A DNA stretch of 64,000 bases. It comes from Raphanus sativus. Lineage: Eukaryota; Streptophyta; Magnoliopsida; Brassicales; Brassicaceae. The translations under genes were made by a program, and so were the position numbers. The stretch is from NCBI RefSeq assembly GCF_000801105.2, contig NC_079512.1:26305848-26369847 (forward strand). The letters are read 5' to 3'. This document shows, in pieces, positions 39,299 through 50,744 of the stretch. The notes beneath the pieces were generated by a model. The model was not told where the DNA came from and did no database searches. It saw nothing but the letters and a program-made list of their open reading frames with translations. Numbering within the stretch: position 1 is the stretch's first letter; the number at the start of each line of letters is the position of its first letter.

Positions 39299-39945
39299 CT
39301 AGATTTTGACCCGCGCTTTTGAAGCGCGGGATATTTTACGATGAAAAATTTCACTAATAATTTAACAAATATTTTGGTTATTTTTAAAGAGTGTGTATTT
39401 AAAATATTTTTGCATTTAAATCAGTATTTTTAAATTCAACCCGATTGTGATTATACCGGTTAATCCGGAGATCTGACAATTCAATTTATGTTTTTAAAAT
39501 ATTCATATTAAAAAATCACTAAAACCCGAGACTAACCGATTGAACTGATGGATGACCGATATGTAATCTAATTGGATTTAAATTGTAATAGTTTCATAAT
39601 TTGTAATCTTATAATCGAAATTTTAAAGTTCACTATTTTGTAATTTATGAAATTATGACGTTTTTTACAAAATTTTAAAGAGAAAATGATAGATATAAAA
39701 TAACTAAGATTAATTATTGTATTATTTGGAAACATTGATAGTAGTATAAAAATATATTGTTTGGAAACATTGATAGTAGTATAAAGAAATAAGTATATTG
39801 TTTGGAAACATGGATAGTAGTATAAAGAAAGAAACATTAGTGATTTAATGTATGTTTAACTATAAAATATAAAGGTGTATTTAATTTAAAAACTTACAAA
39901 ATAAATGTTAGGTACAACAGAATGTTTCTGTTTTAATAAGATAGA
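39299..39945 (-). mobile_element. Helitron A (647 bp), minus orientation
   Basis: The 3' end at the left is CTAGATTTTGACCCGCGCTT with hairpin CCCGCGCTT...AAGCGCGGG, preceded by A. The 5' end at the right reads, on the minus strand, TCTATCTTATTAAAACAGAA, nearly the same as the start of the element at 58990. It directly abuts Helitron B without a spacer. An internal repeat of TATTGTTTGGAAACATTGAT occurs three times (39716-39812). Confidence 0.82.
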
Positions 39946-40438
39946 CTAGATTTTGACCCGCGCTTTAAAAAGCGCGGGTATTTGATTTGTTAATTTTAGT
40001 TGAAAATAATAATTTAAAATTGTTTGAATATATAATGTTTGAATTTAAAGTAGTGTTTTTATATTCAATTCAAACCCGTAGTCGAACTGGTAGATATGGG
40101 TGATTCATATATAGTTCAATTTGTATTTTATGAAAAGTCGTTAACTAAAAAACCGATAAACTTGGTAAAAACAAAAACTTTGTACAAACCCGTGATCTGA
40201 TACCAATTTATCCGATAAAAACTCGAAAAAATCTGATAATATTTTTTAAAATTGATTAAATTATTCATATACTTAATTAGTTATTAATATTATATAAAAT
40301 TGAATAAATGTGTGATTCCTAAAACTTTGTGAATTTTTTTATAGTTTGAAAAAATGATTATTAAAAACATAATTTCTTTTTAATTTCATGTGTATATTCA
40401 TATTTGATGCAATATTGCTAAATAATGCTACGCACAAA

Positions 40439-40485
<47 letters not shown>

Positions 40486-41448
40486 AGATATATAGTTTTA
40501 GTTTGTATTAGACTATGAGTTGTAATAGCTCTTTTTATTAAAATCAAATATTGAATTTAGTGAGATTGGAGATGTCCTAAATCTTAAAATCGAGTTTTAA
40601 GATTTTAGTTTACGCATTGACGCTTACTACAACCACGGATAAAAGGCTTCCAAGAAAATCAAAATTTCTAACCTTTTTAGGACATCTCCAAAACTTGATT
40701 TGGTTGATTTTAAAAGTATAAATATTATATAAAATTATATAATTAGTCCATTTTACATTTATTAAAATTATAGTTTTATTGATTTAAAACCAAAATGAAA
40801 TAATTTATTTTCTTAACCCGTCTCATTTAAATAAAAATATGTTTTCATATTTTTGTAATAGAGTGGGGGTAATATGTTTCTTTTGTTTTTTGTTATAAAT
40901 ATTTGTTTCTTATTTATCTTATATGTAGATTTGAAATGCAGGAAATTATGGTTTTCATTTGCTTTATTAATATTTTTAATCAAAAAATACATAAATACAA
41001 TTTATACACTCGAAAATAACAACCATCAATACACTTTCTTACTTGTCAAAATAAGAAGTTGTGTATCATGGGAAGAAATTGTTCATTATATGTTCGGTTA
41101 GTATAAATTGACCAACCATGTAAGGCCCAAACAATTTCATACATGATAACTGGGTTATTTATTTTTAATGTTGGGTTGGTAGTGTAAGTTAACGATTTGA
41201 TAGAGATGTATTATATCTGAATAATATTTGTATAGTTAATGTATTCATTAAACATTTATTGTTGGAGTTTAAATCTTCCTTTTTAAAATTTTAGAATATT
41301 CTCTATTGGCATAAACCGTAATATTAGAGTGTTTTAGGTAATATTAATTGTTTATATTAAACTATAATTAAGGAGTGGCATAGCTTTGTAATTAAATTGA
41401 AAAATCAAGGGCAATTACCTATTAGGTATTTTACTTTAATAGTATAGA
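39946..41448 (-). mobile_element. Helitron B (1.5 kb), minus orientation
   Basis: The 3' end at the left is CTAGATTTTGACCCGCGCTT with hairpin CCCGCGCTT...AAGCGCGGG. The 5' end at the right reads, on the minus strand, TCTATACTATTAAAGTAAAA, followed outside by T. Its left neighbour base is the last A of Helitron A, so it used the A|T junction at the 5' tip of Helitron A. No coding is recognised. Confidence 0.82.
40444..40476. repeat. (AT)n microsatellite
   Basis: Thirty-three bases of alternating AT inside Helitron B. Confidence 0.95.
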
Positions 41449-41680
41449 TTAGATTAGTGCCTATCATGCTGAGTGGCGGATGCAGCATAAAATTTTTGAG
41501 GGTGCAATTCATACATAAATATAAAAATTAAGCTTAAAATGTAATTTTTAGTAGAATAAAAAACTAAATTCGAGCATGTTACAAAAGATTTCAAATTTTC
41601 ATGGGGGCAGGTGCGACCAAGTTAATGCACTTGATTTGCCACTGTCCCCATGTATGTTTTACATGTGTGTTGTGAGATTC

Positions 41681-42031
41681 TTAACAATAACAATGGCATT
41701 GTCCTCCGTTAATACGTTTGCAGAAACCCCCTTTTTTATTGTCACAACCTTGAAGACACCATTGGTTGCATCTCCTATTGTCAGAGATTGGGTCGCACTT
41801 CCCAAATTCTGGGTGGGTATTGCAACACTTGGAATTACCTTCTAACACATATCCTTCAACATCTGCCAATCATACACACACAAAAAAACCATTAACGTTA
41901 AAAGTTATAGAAAATAACTAACAATTCTTATAGAAATATTTTTTTAGAGTGTAAAAGCTAAACATTAACATACCAACTGAGAAGAGGAGGACAAGAAACA
42001 AAGCAAAAGAAAAAACTTTCACACTGGCCAT
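41681..42031 (-). CDS. Defensin-like secreted Cys-rich peptide
   Basis: A two-exon minus-strand gene (41974-42031, 41681-41862), 240 nt, 79 residues, in the position of At5g08315 (DEFL family). Exon 1 encodes a signal peptide (MASVKVFSFALFLVLLFSV). The mature part has ten Cys: a CC pair, then single Cys in GKCDP, RRCNQ, QWCLQ, LQGCDN, GGFCK, and a final CHCYC cluster. One intron placed at the end of the signal peptide is the standard layout of plant DEFL genes. The role is not known; the family includes antimicrobial and reproductive signalling peptides. The frame and splice sites are intact. Confidence 0.85.
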
Positions 42032-42475
42032 TTTAAAATTTGTAATAGTGTTTTTTTGTTGATGAATTTGTAATAGTGTTTAAGATTTGCTTTGTGTTGA
42101 TTGATAAAAAGTACCTCGGTTATTTATACAACACTAGATGGATTCTACATTTATTTCTGATATCTTGATGAAACCAAACAAACCGTTTCAGTCAAAAGTC
42201 AACCAGATAAAAAAAGATCTATTCCATTTATACTTACATTTGTACGTTGACTGTATTGTAACGTTTCAAATTTTTGTGATTGTCAAAACACTATGATCAC
42301 TTGAAGTTATAGAATATATAACAAATAAAAATCTGAATGGGATATTGTTACTTGTTATTGATTCAAACATATTATTTTCTTCCTGCAAAAGAAAGGAGAA
42401 AATCATACATTCCGTTGACCCAAAAAAAAGAGATCAAATACATTTTTTTCTCCTAGACCAAAAGAGAGTTTCACT
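42032..42475. other. Defensin-like gene promoter region
   Basis: AT-rich upstream DNA. A short internal repeat of GAATTTGTAATAGTGTTT (about 42038-42080) lies in the leader. No other feature. Confidence 0.35.
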
Positions 42476-43153
42476 TAGGGCTGGGCAAAAAATCCGAACC
42501 CGAAAAATCAAACCGAACCCGATTCGAAAAAGTAGCACCGAACCCGAACCGAAATTGATTAAATATTCGAACGGGTTCAAAATTTCGGTATTTGAAGAAC
42601 TGAAACCGAACCCGATCCGAACCAAAGTATTTTGGATACCCGAATGTATCCGAAATAAATTTATATACTTAAATATATACATTATTTTTATATATAATGT
42701 ATATTAAAAATATTAAAAATATATAAGATACCTTTAAGTTTTCCAAAATACTCGAAAAATATATGAAAATAGTCAAAAGTAAATGTTTAAAATAGCTAAA
42801 GTATACTGAAAACACCAAAATAGTTAAATATCTATTGATTATTTATTCAAATATTCAAAGAAAGCTAATTTATATGTTAAATTAAGATATTTTGACATAT
42901 ATGTTATGAAAATTTATATGTAATATATTATCTTTCTTATAGATTTTGAAAATTTAAAGTATATAATGAATTTTGGAAATTTAAAAACATTTTAAATGGG
43001 TTATCCAAACCCGAACCGAACCCGTAAAGATCCGAACCGAACCCGACCGAAATTTAGAAATATCTGAATGGGGCTGAAATCTTTGACCCGGAAAATCCGA
43101 AACCCGAATGGATTAAACCGAAATCCGAATGGGTACCCGAACGCCCAGCTCTA
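42476..43153. mobile_element. hAT-type non-autonomous element (678 bp)
   Basis: Terminal inverted repeat TAGGGCTGGGC/GCCCAGCTCTA with exact 8-bp target duplications GTTTCACT on both sides (42468-42475, 43154-43161). Subterminal regions are rich in CCGAACCCGA repeats. No transposase is encoded. The intact termini and perfect target duplication suggest a fairly recent insertion, about 180 bp upstream of the next gene's ATG. Confidence 0.85.
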
Positions 43154-43337
43154 GTTTCACTAAAATGGGATTTTCTTAATTCACGAAGCCCACTAATATT
43201 TTGGGCCTGAGTCAGCCATTAGTAACTTGCTTAGAAAGCCTTCTAAGCTCAAACTTCAACTCCTTCGTCGACGTATTTCGATTAGCCGGAGCTTGAAGCT
43301 GAGCAACCAAACCAGTGAAGCTAAAACCCTAATTACC

Positions 43338-44665
43338 ATGGATTCTCCGACCAATTCGCAGAAAACGGGTAAAAGAATAACCTTAATTCGCCTTTGAGAC
43401 TCAATCCTTTGTTAATTCGTTTCTTATTCTGTAGATATTCTAGTTTTTTTTTTCTTGGCAATTACTGAGAGTTGTTGTGTTCTTGATTAGTGGGAGAGTT
43501 TATGGAATCAAAAGAAGAAAGAAGATAAATATAATAGTTTCTTAGTTTCTGTACATTGAATTTTGATGAGTATTTTGCTTATTGTCTTTGTAACAAGTTT
43601 CGGACGACGATGAGATTGATTACTCGATCAAACCAGAGCTCTATGATTCAGATCTCGACGATAAAGATGAGCTGTGGATGGCTAAGAAAAGAGATGGCCG
43701 TACTTCTGATGCTGTGCTTAGCTGTCCTGCTTGTTTCACCACCGTCTGCTTAGAGTGTCAAAGGTGTTGTGAGATTTCACACTTTCTTCTTTTTTTTTAA
43801 TTCATTAGAAATGAATTCAATCTTTGGTTTCTCTCAGTGTTGCTTAATATTCGTTTTTCTGTTTGATTTTGGATTAGGCTTAGGGTTAGCTTGTTTAATC
43901 CCTAGTCCATGTGTTTTGCTTCCTGGAGCATCATAGGCTGATAGTTAGTCACTTGCTAGATCCTGGAATGTTCAATTTTGACTTTATTTGGAGATTCTGG
44001 AGTGTGTTACAGGCTCTATATACTTATTAGGATCCAAGCCGCTTCAAGTCTTTGATTAAAATCTCTAATTCTCAACTTACTTCCTCTAAATCTTTTACCT
44101 CTCTAGCTAAGCAGCTCAACGGTTGTTGCTATCTATAATTACAGCTACCATCCGCTACTTGACTAGTTGCAGTGGTCATGTGCTATACTAATACAATAAC
44201 TTATCAGACACTCTCCTAAGAATAGTCAATGGACTAATACAAGGTCTTCAACCCTGCTTTGTAACTTGGTCATCTTGCATTTTGTTTGGTAGCCATGTGA
44301 AGCTGACTTGTGGACGTAGGAACTGTATTAGCGCTATTTTAAAGTATTAACTGCGGTTTATACAGTTCAGTACAACTTTTCCTAATCAAACATTTGGATT
44401 CTTTTGCAGGCACGAGCAGTATGTGACACAGTACAGGGCAGTCTTCGTGGTCAATTGCAAAGTAGATAAAGATAAAGCTTTGCAACACAACACAGTTCCG
44501 TCAAAAGCTGGTAAACGAAGGAGAGATTCGGAGGAGAAAGAAACTCATTCTGAAGACAGCGAAAGAGTGAACTCGGTCGTTTGCTCAACTTGCTCGACAG
44601 AGATTGGAGTCCTTGACAGTGAAGAGATCTACCATTTCTTCAATGTCATTCCAAGCGAGCCTTAG
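43338..44665 (+). CDS. E2F-associated phosphoprotein (EAPP)-like protein
   Basis: Corresponds to At5g08320. Three exons: 43338-43368, 43598-43763, 44410-44665. They total 453 nt, 150 residues. The N-terminal acidic segment is DDDEIDYSIKPELYDSDLDD. The conserved Eapp_C region (about 40-145) has two zinc-ribbon-like Cys pairs: CPACFTTVCLEC and, near the C-terminus, CSTC. In animals EAPP is a nuclear phosphoprotein that modulates E2F-dependent transcription; the plant role is not established. The start MDSPTNSQK lies in a good context and the frame is intact. Confidence 0.87.
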
Positions 44666-46068
44666 AAAAAAAAACGTTTTTCTACTTTTATGAGTTTCTT
44701 GTAAACAATCTAGGAATTGGTTCATAAAATGATACTAATAAACCCAAAGTTTAATCCAATGTTACTGGAATGGATGATCTGTCTTGTCTTACTTTCAGCA
44801 AAGGCGGGAAGATAAACTGATCATCTGAGTCATAAACATGAGATGACGTGGATAATTATGATTGGCTGAGTAAGCAAATAAAATCTAAGAAGCCATCGCC
44901 AAGTAACAAATAAAACGAATCTTTGTATGAAACACGAGTTGATTCTCTTTTGCCAGAAGTGTCACTTTCTTGCATTTTGGTCCACAAGAAAAGAAAAATG
45001 AGAATGGGCTCCAGCTGTTTACCACGTTTGACAATTGTCAAATGATTCGTACACCCTATAGATAAGTTTAAATAGTGTTCATATTTGGTAACCGGGTGAT
45101 CATTAGCAATTAGTCTTTAATTTTTTTACAAATTCTTTATGTGATTATCCAGCCAAACACATAACTAGTTATCATTGTATAGATAATATATGCTTCGTTT
45201 ACAAAAATCCCAAATACTATAGTAGTTTGGTCTAGTTTTAACAAGGATATCCAGACTCATGCCTTGTATGTATGGGCATGTTAGCACGACACATTACCAA
45301 GGCACGTCAACTAATCATAACAATTTTTCTTGTTAAAAGAGCTTCATAATCATAACAAATGTCAGTACGATAATATAGTATAGTGAATAGTAAATAAGCT
45401 ATAGATAAAATTATTGAGAAATACCATTTAAAAGTTCTCAACGCAACGACATATCACAATCGGGCGTATCTGCCAGGTGGAAACAACTACATTTTTGTAG
45501 TTAAGCTCCGACAGGATGATTATCTTATTATTATTCCGTAATGGTAATAAGAATTGTGGCTATGATTATTCAAATCGCACACACGAACGAACGCATATGT
45601 GGGGATCGCAGGATCAGACTGGTTGTAAATACTCAATCAGTAAAGTGCGTTATTGTCATATTACTGGAACCATTTATTTTACAACACACAAAAGAAGACA
45701 ATTAATCATAAAGTTTTTAAATTTGAAAATTAAAAATACTACTACTAAATACTACCAAAAATCATAAATTCTAAACCTAAAAAATTAAATTCTCCTGCCA
45801 GGACCCTGGTCCCCACCGCTACAGTCAACACCGGAGTCAGCGCGTGAGCTCAAACGTGTTCGGACAAAAATACTCGGCAAAGCAAAAAAAAAAAGAACAC
45901 TCGCGGTAATGAGCTGTGCGGGACCCACCCGCCATGTGCCCTCCTTCCTGTCTCCACCAGAGCTTCCTGCTACTCTCTAAAAATCATTTTACCTCTCTCA
46001 ATCTTCTTCTTCTTCTTCTTGTGAGAGAGAGATAGAAAGAAGGAACCCTATCCCACGCCGACAACTCC
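44666..46068. other. Intergenic and TCP21 promoter
   Basis: No supported gene. The segment 45780-46068 is GC-richer and ends in a CTT microsatellite (about 46004-46020) and GAGAGA leader, likely the TCP21 promoter and 5' leader. It contains GGGACCCACC and similar C-rich motifs. Confidence 0.4.
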
Positions 46069-46785
46069 ATGGAGAACAACGACGGAGCAATGACTAACGG
46101 CGTCATAGTCGAGCACACGTCAGCAAAAGGACCTCTCAACGCCGTGAAGAAACCACCGACCAAGGACCGGCACAGCAAAGTCGACGGGAGAGGGAGGAGA
46201 ATCCGTATGCCGATCATATGCGCGGCTCGAGTCTTCCAGCTGACCAGAGAGCTAGGCCACAAATCCGACGGCCAGACCATCGAGTGGCTCCTCCGTCAAG
46301 CCGAGCCTTCCATCATAGCCGCCACGGGAACTGGAACGACTCCCGCGAGTTTCTCCACCGCTTCTCTCTCCACCACTTCTTCCTCCCCCTTCACGCTCGG
46401 AAAGCGCGTGAGAGCCGAGGAGGGAGGAGAATCAGGCCCCGGAGGTGGGGAGTTGACAGTTGGACCTACGATGGGAGCTTCGGTAATGAGTGGTGGTGGT
46501 GGGTTCTGGGCGGTTCCGGCGAGGCAGGATTTCGGACAAGTGTGGAGCTTTGCCGCCGGAGCTACGCCGGAGATGTTGTTTACGCAGCAGCAGCAAGCGG
46601 CTACGCTCTTTGTCCGCCAGCAGCAGCAACAACAACAGCAAGCTTCAGCAGCTGTAGCTGCAATGGGTGAGGCTTCAGCAGCTAGAGTTGGGAACTATCT
46701 ACCGGGTCATCATCTCAATCTGCTGGCTTCTTTGTCGGGTGGGAATACCGGGTCGGGTCGGAGGGAAGAGGATGACTCACGTTGA
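46069..46785 (+). CDS. TCP21: Class I TCP transcription factor, TCP21/CHE-like
   Basis: An intronless gene for a 238-residue class I TCP factor. The basic helix-loop-helix TCP domain (about 31-90) contains [36 protein letters not shown] and [21 protein letters not shown]-terminal blocks [18 protein letters not shown] and [18 protein letters not shown] are those of Arabidopsis TCP21 (CHE, At5g08330), a clock regulator binding the CCA1 promoter. TCP7 is the close paralogue, but gene order favours TCP21. Two Gln runs (QQQQ at about 167, QQQQQQQQ at about 180) come from CAG/CAA tracts and can vary in length. A frame on the opposite strand is a shadow. Confidence 0.92.
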   Translation: MENNDGAMTNGVIVEHTSAKGPLNAVKKPPTKDRHSKVDGRGRRIRMPIICAARVFQLTRELGHKSDGQTIEWLLRQAEPSIIAATGTGTTPASFSTASLSTTSSSPFTLGKRVRAEEGGESGPGGGELTVGPTMGASVMSGGGGFWAVPARQDFGQVWSFAAGATPEMLFTQQQQAATLFVRQQQQQQQQASAAVAAMGEASAARVGNYLPGHHLNLLASLSGGNTGSGRREEDDSR

Positions 46786-47745
46786 AAAAAAAGGTTTTCA
46801 TCTTTTGTGCTCTCTTTCTTTAGGGATGATTTGGGTAATGTATAGAAAATTATTATTAATGTCATCTTAAGTGGTCAGAGACTACTTAGTTTGTGTTCTT
46901 TGTGCTCAATTTTTAGTTAATTTTAAGATTATTGCTTGTTTCATTAGGGTTTTTAAGAATATTTGGTCTCGGAATTGGTTTCATTGAGTGATAAGAGTGA
47001 GACAGTGAGATGGATTGAGTGATTGTTGTTACTTAAAAACGCCATAAAGAAGAGCAGAAAAAAGCTATTTGTAACGTTTTTGGTGCGTCAATTCTTTTAT
47101 AGATCTTGTCAATGAAGTTGAGCCCACACGAACTATATTGATCTCTCACCTGTCAGAAGGATTGTAATTTTGAATGCTTCTCGTGACTGGTATGAATGAG
47201 AATTGAAGATATGAAAACAAAAAATGTGAAGTGGTCCTAGTCTCATAACTACTGTATGTATAAACGTTGAGTACTGTGACAAAAGAACTATTCAGTTATA
47301 CTCATCTAATCATAAGTCCTTGTTTAAAAATGTGAAGGGGTGGTCATAGTGTAAGTTTGTATGTAACTTTGTGCTTGCTCTCTTTTGGTAAAAATTTATT
47401 AATAGAGTTGTTTGCTTTAAGCTTTGGCAGAACTGAAAAAATGACAACTGCAAATTTTGAAAGGAAATAACTATTTTTGAAACTGTACACCAAGACAAAA
47501 CAATAGGACTGTTGGTAATATTTCCAGACCGAACATAGAAGCGGTTCTTCATGGTTTAACCAGTTGGACCAGATGAAAAATTGCTGAATGCATTGGATTG
47601 CAATTGCAGTTCTACAAGGAAGAGGATAAAAACATCGTCTCCGATCTTACTAATCTTTCATTAGAGATCAAAACCGGCAGACCAGGAGGAAGAAAAATGC
47701 GTATAAAGTTGTTAGTTTTGTCTCCTTTCCCCAAGTTTGTCGGAG

Positions 47746-47778
<33 letters not shown>

Positions 47779-48529
47779 GTCGGAGAATGTTAAATTAATT
47801 TAAACCTAACATCATTACTAATATAAACCGGAACAATCCGATCGGTTAGTAATTCGAACCGGTAGCCTTGAAGAAAAAGCCTGGTTCTTGACATTTTAGA
47901 GTTCCTGCAACGGTTCTTCTCAGTGATTAATTTTTTACCGGAAGCCCCATCTCCGTGAATCAAACAAAGATTTATTTTCACTGTGACAATCACAAATCTA
48001 ACAGAAGGTAATCCCTTTATTATTTGTCCCAAGCAAAGATAAAGAGTGTGTTTGGTGAGGGCAATTTCACGCAGCAGCCGTCAATTTGAAGTGAGTATGT
48101 CTCAGATCCTCGTTGTTAAGAACTTTTTAGTTAGCAGGCTAGTAGTTTAGAATAGTCTGAAAAATCGTGAAATTTTACTACGTATAGAAAGAAAAGAACC
48201 ATGATTATTCAGTTATTTTCATCTAAGCACAAGTCCTTGTTTAGATCTTCATGTAATAACCGTATTTTGGAAGCATATATATCATTAATTTTCTTACTCG
48301 ATTACTTTAGCTTGAAGGAGAAAATTAAACAAAAAAGGTCTCTAGGATCTTTTAGGTTGGTGCCACATTTGAGGTGATTAAGCTTAGTGTTATTGAGATT
48401 TGGGTTTTAAAGAAATCTTTAGTTGATGGGAATATACTTGAATGCTTCCCATCTTTGGCTTTTGTGGAATTATATCGGATGTGTTAATAACATCGGGAGT
48501 ATTTGTTTCCAGGTCTGGTAATAGAATCT
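46786..48529. other. Intergenic; ICMTB leader at the right
   Basis: No gene is supported. A run of about 29 A (47746-47774) is flanked by copies of AAGTTTGTCGGAGAA. An acceptor-like TTTCCAG just before 48513 suggests a leader intron for ICMTB. Confidence 0.4.
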
Positions 48530-49123
48530 ATGAAAGAGATCTTTAGTGACACCGGATCCAAACAGTTAACACAAATGTTCCTAGCGATCATCTTCTTCCA
48601 CACATCGGAATACATTCTCGCCTTAGCCATCCACGGAGCATCGAGAGTTACTCTAAGCTCACTTCTGATCACCAAACACTATGCTTTCGCAATGCTAATC
48701 TCGATCCTCGAGTACCTAATCGAGATCACTCTGTTTCCGAACCTGAAACAACGCTGGTGGATCAGCAACTCTGGTCTTATAATGGTCATTCTCGGTGAGA
48801 TCATCCGCAAAACCGCGATAATCACAGCAGGCAGATCCTTCACACACCTTATAAAGATTCGAAGGAAGGAGCATCACAGGCTTGTGACGCGAGGAGTGTA
48901 TCGAATCGCGAGGCATCCGAGTTACGCAGGGTTTCTGGTTTGGTCTGTTGGAACGCAGGTGATGCTGTGTAATCCTGTTTCCGCGGTTGCGTTTGCGGTT
49001 GTGGTGTGGCGGTTCTTTGCAGAGAGAGTACCTTACGAGGAGCATTACTTGAAGCAGTTTTTTGGGAGACAGTATGTGGAGTATGCGCAGAGAGTTCCTT
49101 CCGGTGTTCCTTTCGTAAACTGA
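48530..49123 (+). CDS. ICMTB: Isoprenylcysteine carboxyl methyltransferase B
   Basis: Methylates the C-terminal prenyl-cysteine of CaaX proteins in the ER membrane (At5g08335, STE14B). In Arabidopsis it affects abscisic acid signalling. A single coding exon of 197 residues starts at MKEIFSDTG, which matches the family. The frame is open further upstream but contains no ATG. Several membrane segments are seen: MFLAIIFFHTSEYILALAI, FAMLISILEYLIEITLF, SGLIMVILGEIIR. The conserved C-terminal S-adenosylmethionine-binding region includes LVTRGVYRIARHPSYAGFL and ERVPYEEHYLKQFFG. The end is VPFVN. Intact. Confidence 0.92.
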   Translation: MKEIFSDTGSKQLTQMFLAIIFFHTSEYILALAIHGASRVTLSSLLITKHYAFAMLISILEYLIEITLFPNLKQRWWISNSGLIMVILGEIIRKTAIITAGRSFTHLIKIRRKEHHRLVTRGVYRIARHPSYAGFLVWSVGTQVMLCNPVSAVAFAVVVWRFFAERVPYEEHYLKQFFGRQYVEYAQRVPSGVPFVN

Positions 49124-50744
49124 ACCATGTTATGAACTAGACAAGTTTGGTTAATCTTTTTCTGCTAAGAAATCGTGGAAGACTCTGACTAGGCTAGAGG
49201 ATAATCAGTTTTGATTTAATCACGGAAGACTCTGACTAAACTAGAGGGTTATCAATTTTCGGCTATGTCGAGTTTTGTTGATTCAATCTTAACTAGGTGT
49301 TTTCCTGCATCATGTGCAGTAAAATTATTTTCAAAATTTAAATTATATTTAAAATAAGGTTTATTAAATATTATAGATTTTATTATTTTTACCGATATTT
49401 AAATATAGATTTTATTTATTTAAATATTAAACTAAGATAAAATAATTTTTATTTAAAAATATATTGTATAATTATCAAAAATTTGAACTAACAATATTTA
49501 TAGAATCTGTAGATATATAAGAATCTAATGATTTTACGATTAGAAATCAAAATTTTCAAAAAATTGTAGCATTTTTTTAAAGATTTATAATTATAGAAAA
49601 TAAAATAAAAAATAAATTTGAAATTTTCATGTTGTATACTTTATTTTATAGATGATGTATACGATATTACCATATTTAAAGAAGTTTACCAAAAATAAAT
49701 ATCAATATTAATATAAAGTATGAGTTATTACCATATTCTAAAAATTTTACCAAAAATACAAATCAACATTAAATTAAATAATTCATGTCATATTTTTCGG
49801 AAGCCATGTCATCAATTTTAGTAGTCATGTCATATTTTTTTTTCTGAAATTTCTAATTAAATAATCCATGTCATATTTTTCGGAAGCCATGTCATCAATT
49901 TTAGTAGTCATGTCATGTTTTTTTTTCTGAAATTTCTAATTAAATAATCCATGTCATATTTTTCGGAAGCCATGTCATCAATTTTAGTAGTCATGTCATA
50001 TTTTTTTTTCTGAAATTGATTGTAGAAAGGACATGTGGCAAAATCACTTCTCAAATATAGTCTAGAGGATTAGTTCCTATGATATTCTTTTTGTTTTTCC
50101 ATCGTTCTGTATATATCTCAAGTTTCTTGTGCAGAGACCTTTAGAGTTGATTGAGATTTGCAAATGTATATGAATTTATTAATCTGATCTTGTCTACAAT
50201 GAAAAAAGAAAAATTTAGTTTGTATAGTAGTGTCTATCTTTCTAGGGACTATTCTCTGATCAATCAGGTAAAGAAGAAATGAAATGTTTCTTCTAAAGTT
50301 CATGAGAAGCCATGGCTTTGTTTTATTGCATGAACCGCAGCTTGGAGAAAATATCTGATGAGGAACATTTTCGTAGGTGGATAACTCGAACCAGATATCA
50401 AAACCACAATATCGTTCCACACCGCAGTGAACTTCTCTTTTAGTAACCCCTTAAGGTCTTAACCAGAGACTCCCAAACTATAAAAGAGTATGGGCAGCTA
50501 AAAAGGAGATGTTGACAAGTCTCTTGAACCTCATGACATAGAACACACTCTGTATTTATGGATACATTCCAAGCTTGATCACATTTTATTATTAATGTTA
50601 TTTGAATTGATCATTTATGATGCTGGCATCTCATATCCGGCATAGTAAATACATCGATTGACTTGGGAGATAATTGTTACAATCTTCAGAGTTTGCTAGG
50701 GATCAGTTTCACTTGATTGACTCTAGCTGTAGAAGAACAGCATC
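49124..50744. other. Intergenic, AT-rich, with tandem array
   Basis: Contains the 83-bp tandem array listed separately. The rest holds no supported gene. The segment 50100-50744 is downstream of AGAL2 and the small open frame at 50118-50420 is unsupported. Confidence 0.4.
49772..50020. repeat. 83-bp tandem repeat, three units
   Basis: Units start AATTAAATAAT(T/C)CATGTC at 49772, 49855 and 49938. Each holds TTTTTCGGAAGCCATGTCAT and AATTTTAGTAGTCATGTCAT. They are almost identical, so recent. No coding. Confidence 0.92.

Noticed and set aside
41455..41680. GTGGCGGATGCAG...GGGGGCAGGTGCGACC as a transposon end
   Set aside because: Reminiscent of DNA-transposon remnants, but no inverted repeat or target duplication could be paired with it.
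46218..46670. Second plus-strand frame of 150 codons within TCP21
   Set aside because: Out of frame with the TCP domain and driven by GC-rich and CAG-rich codons.
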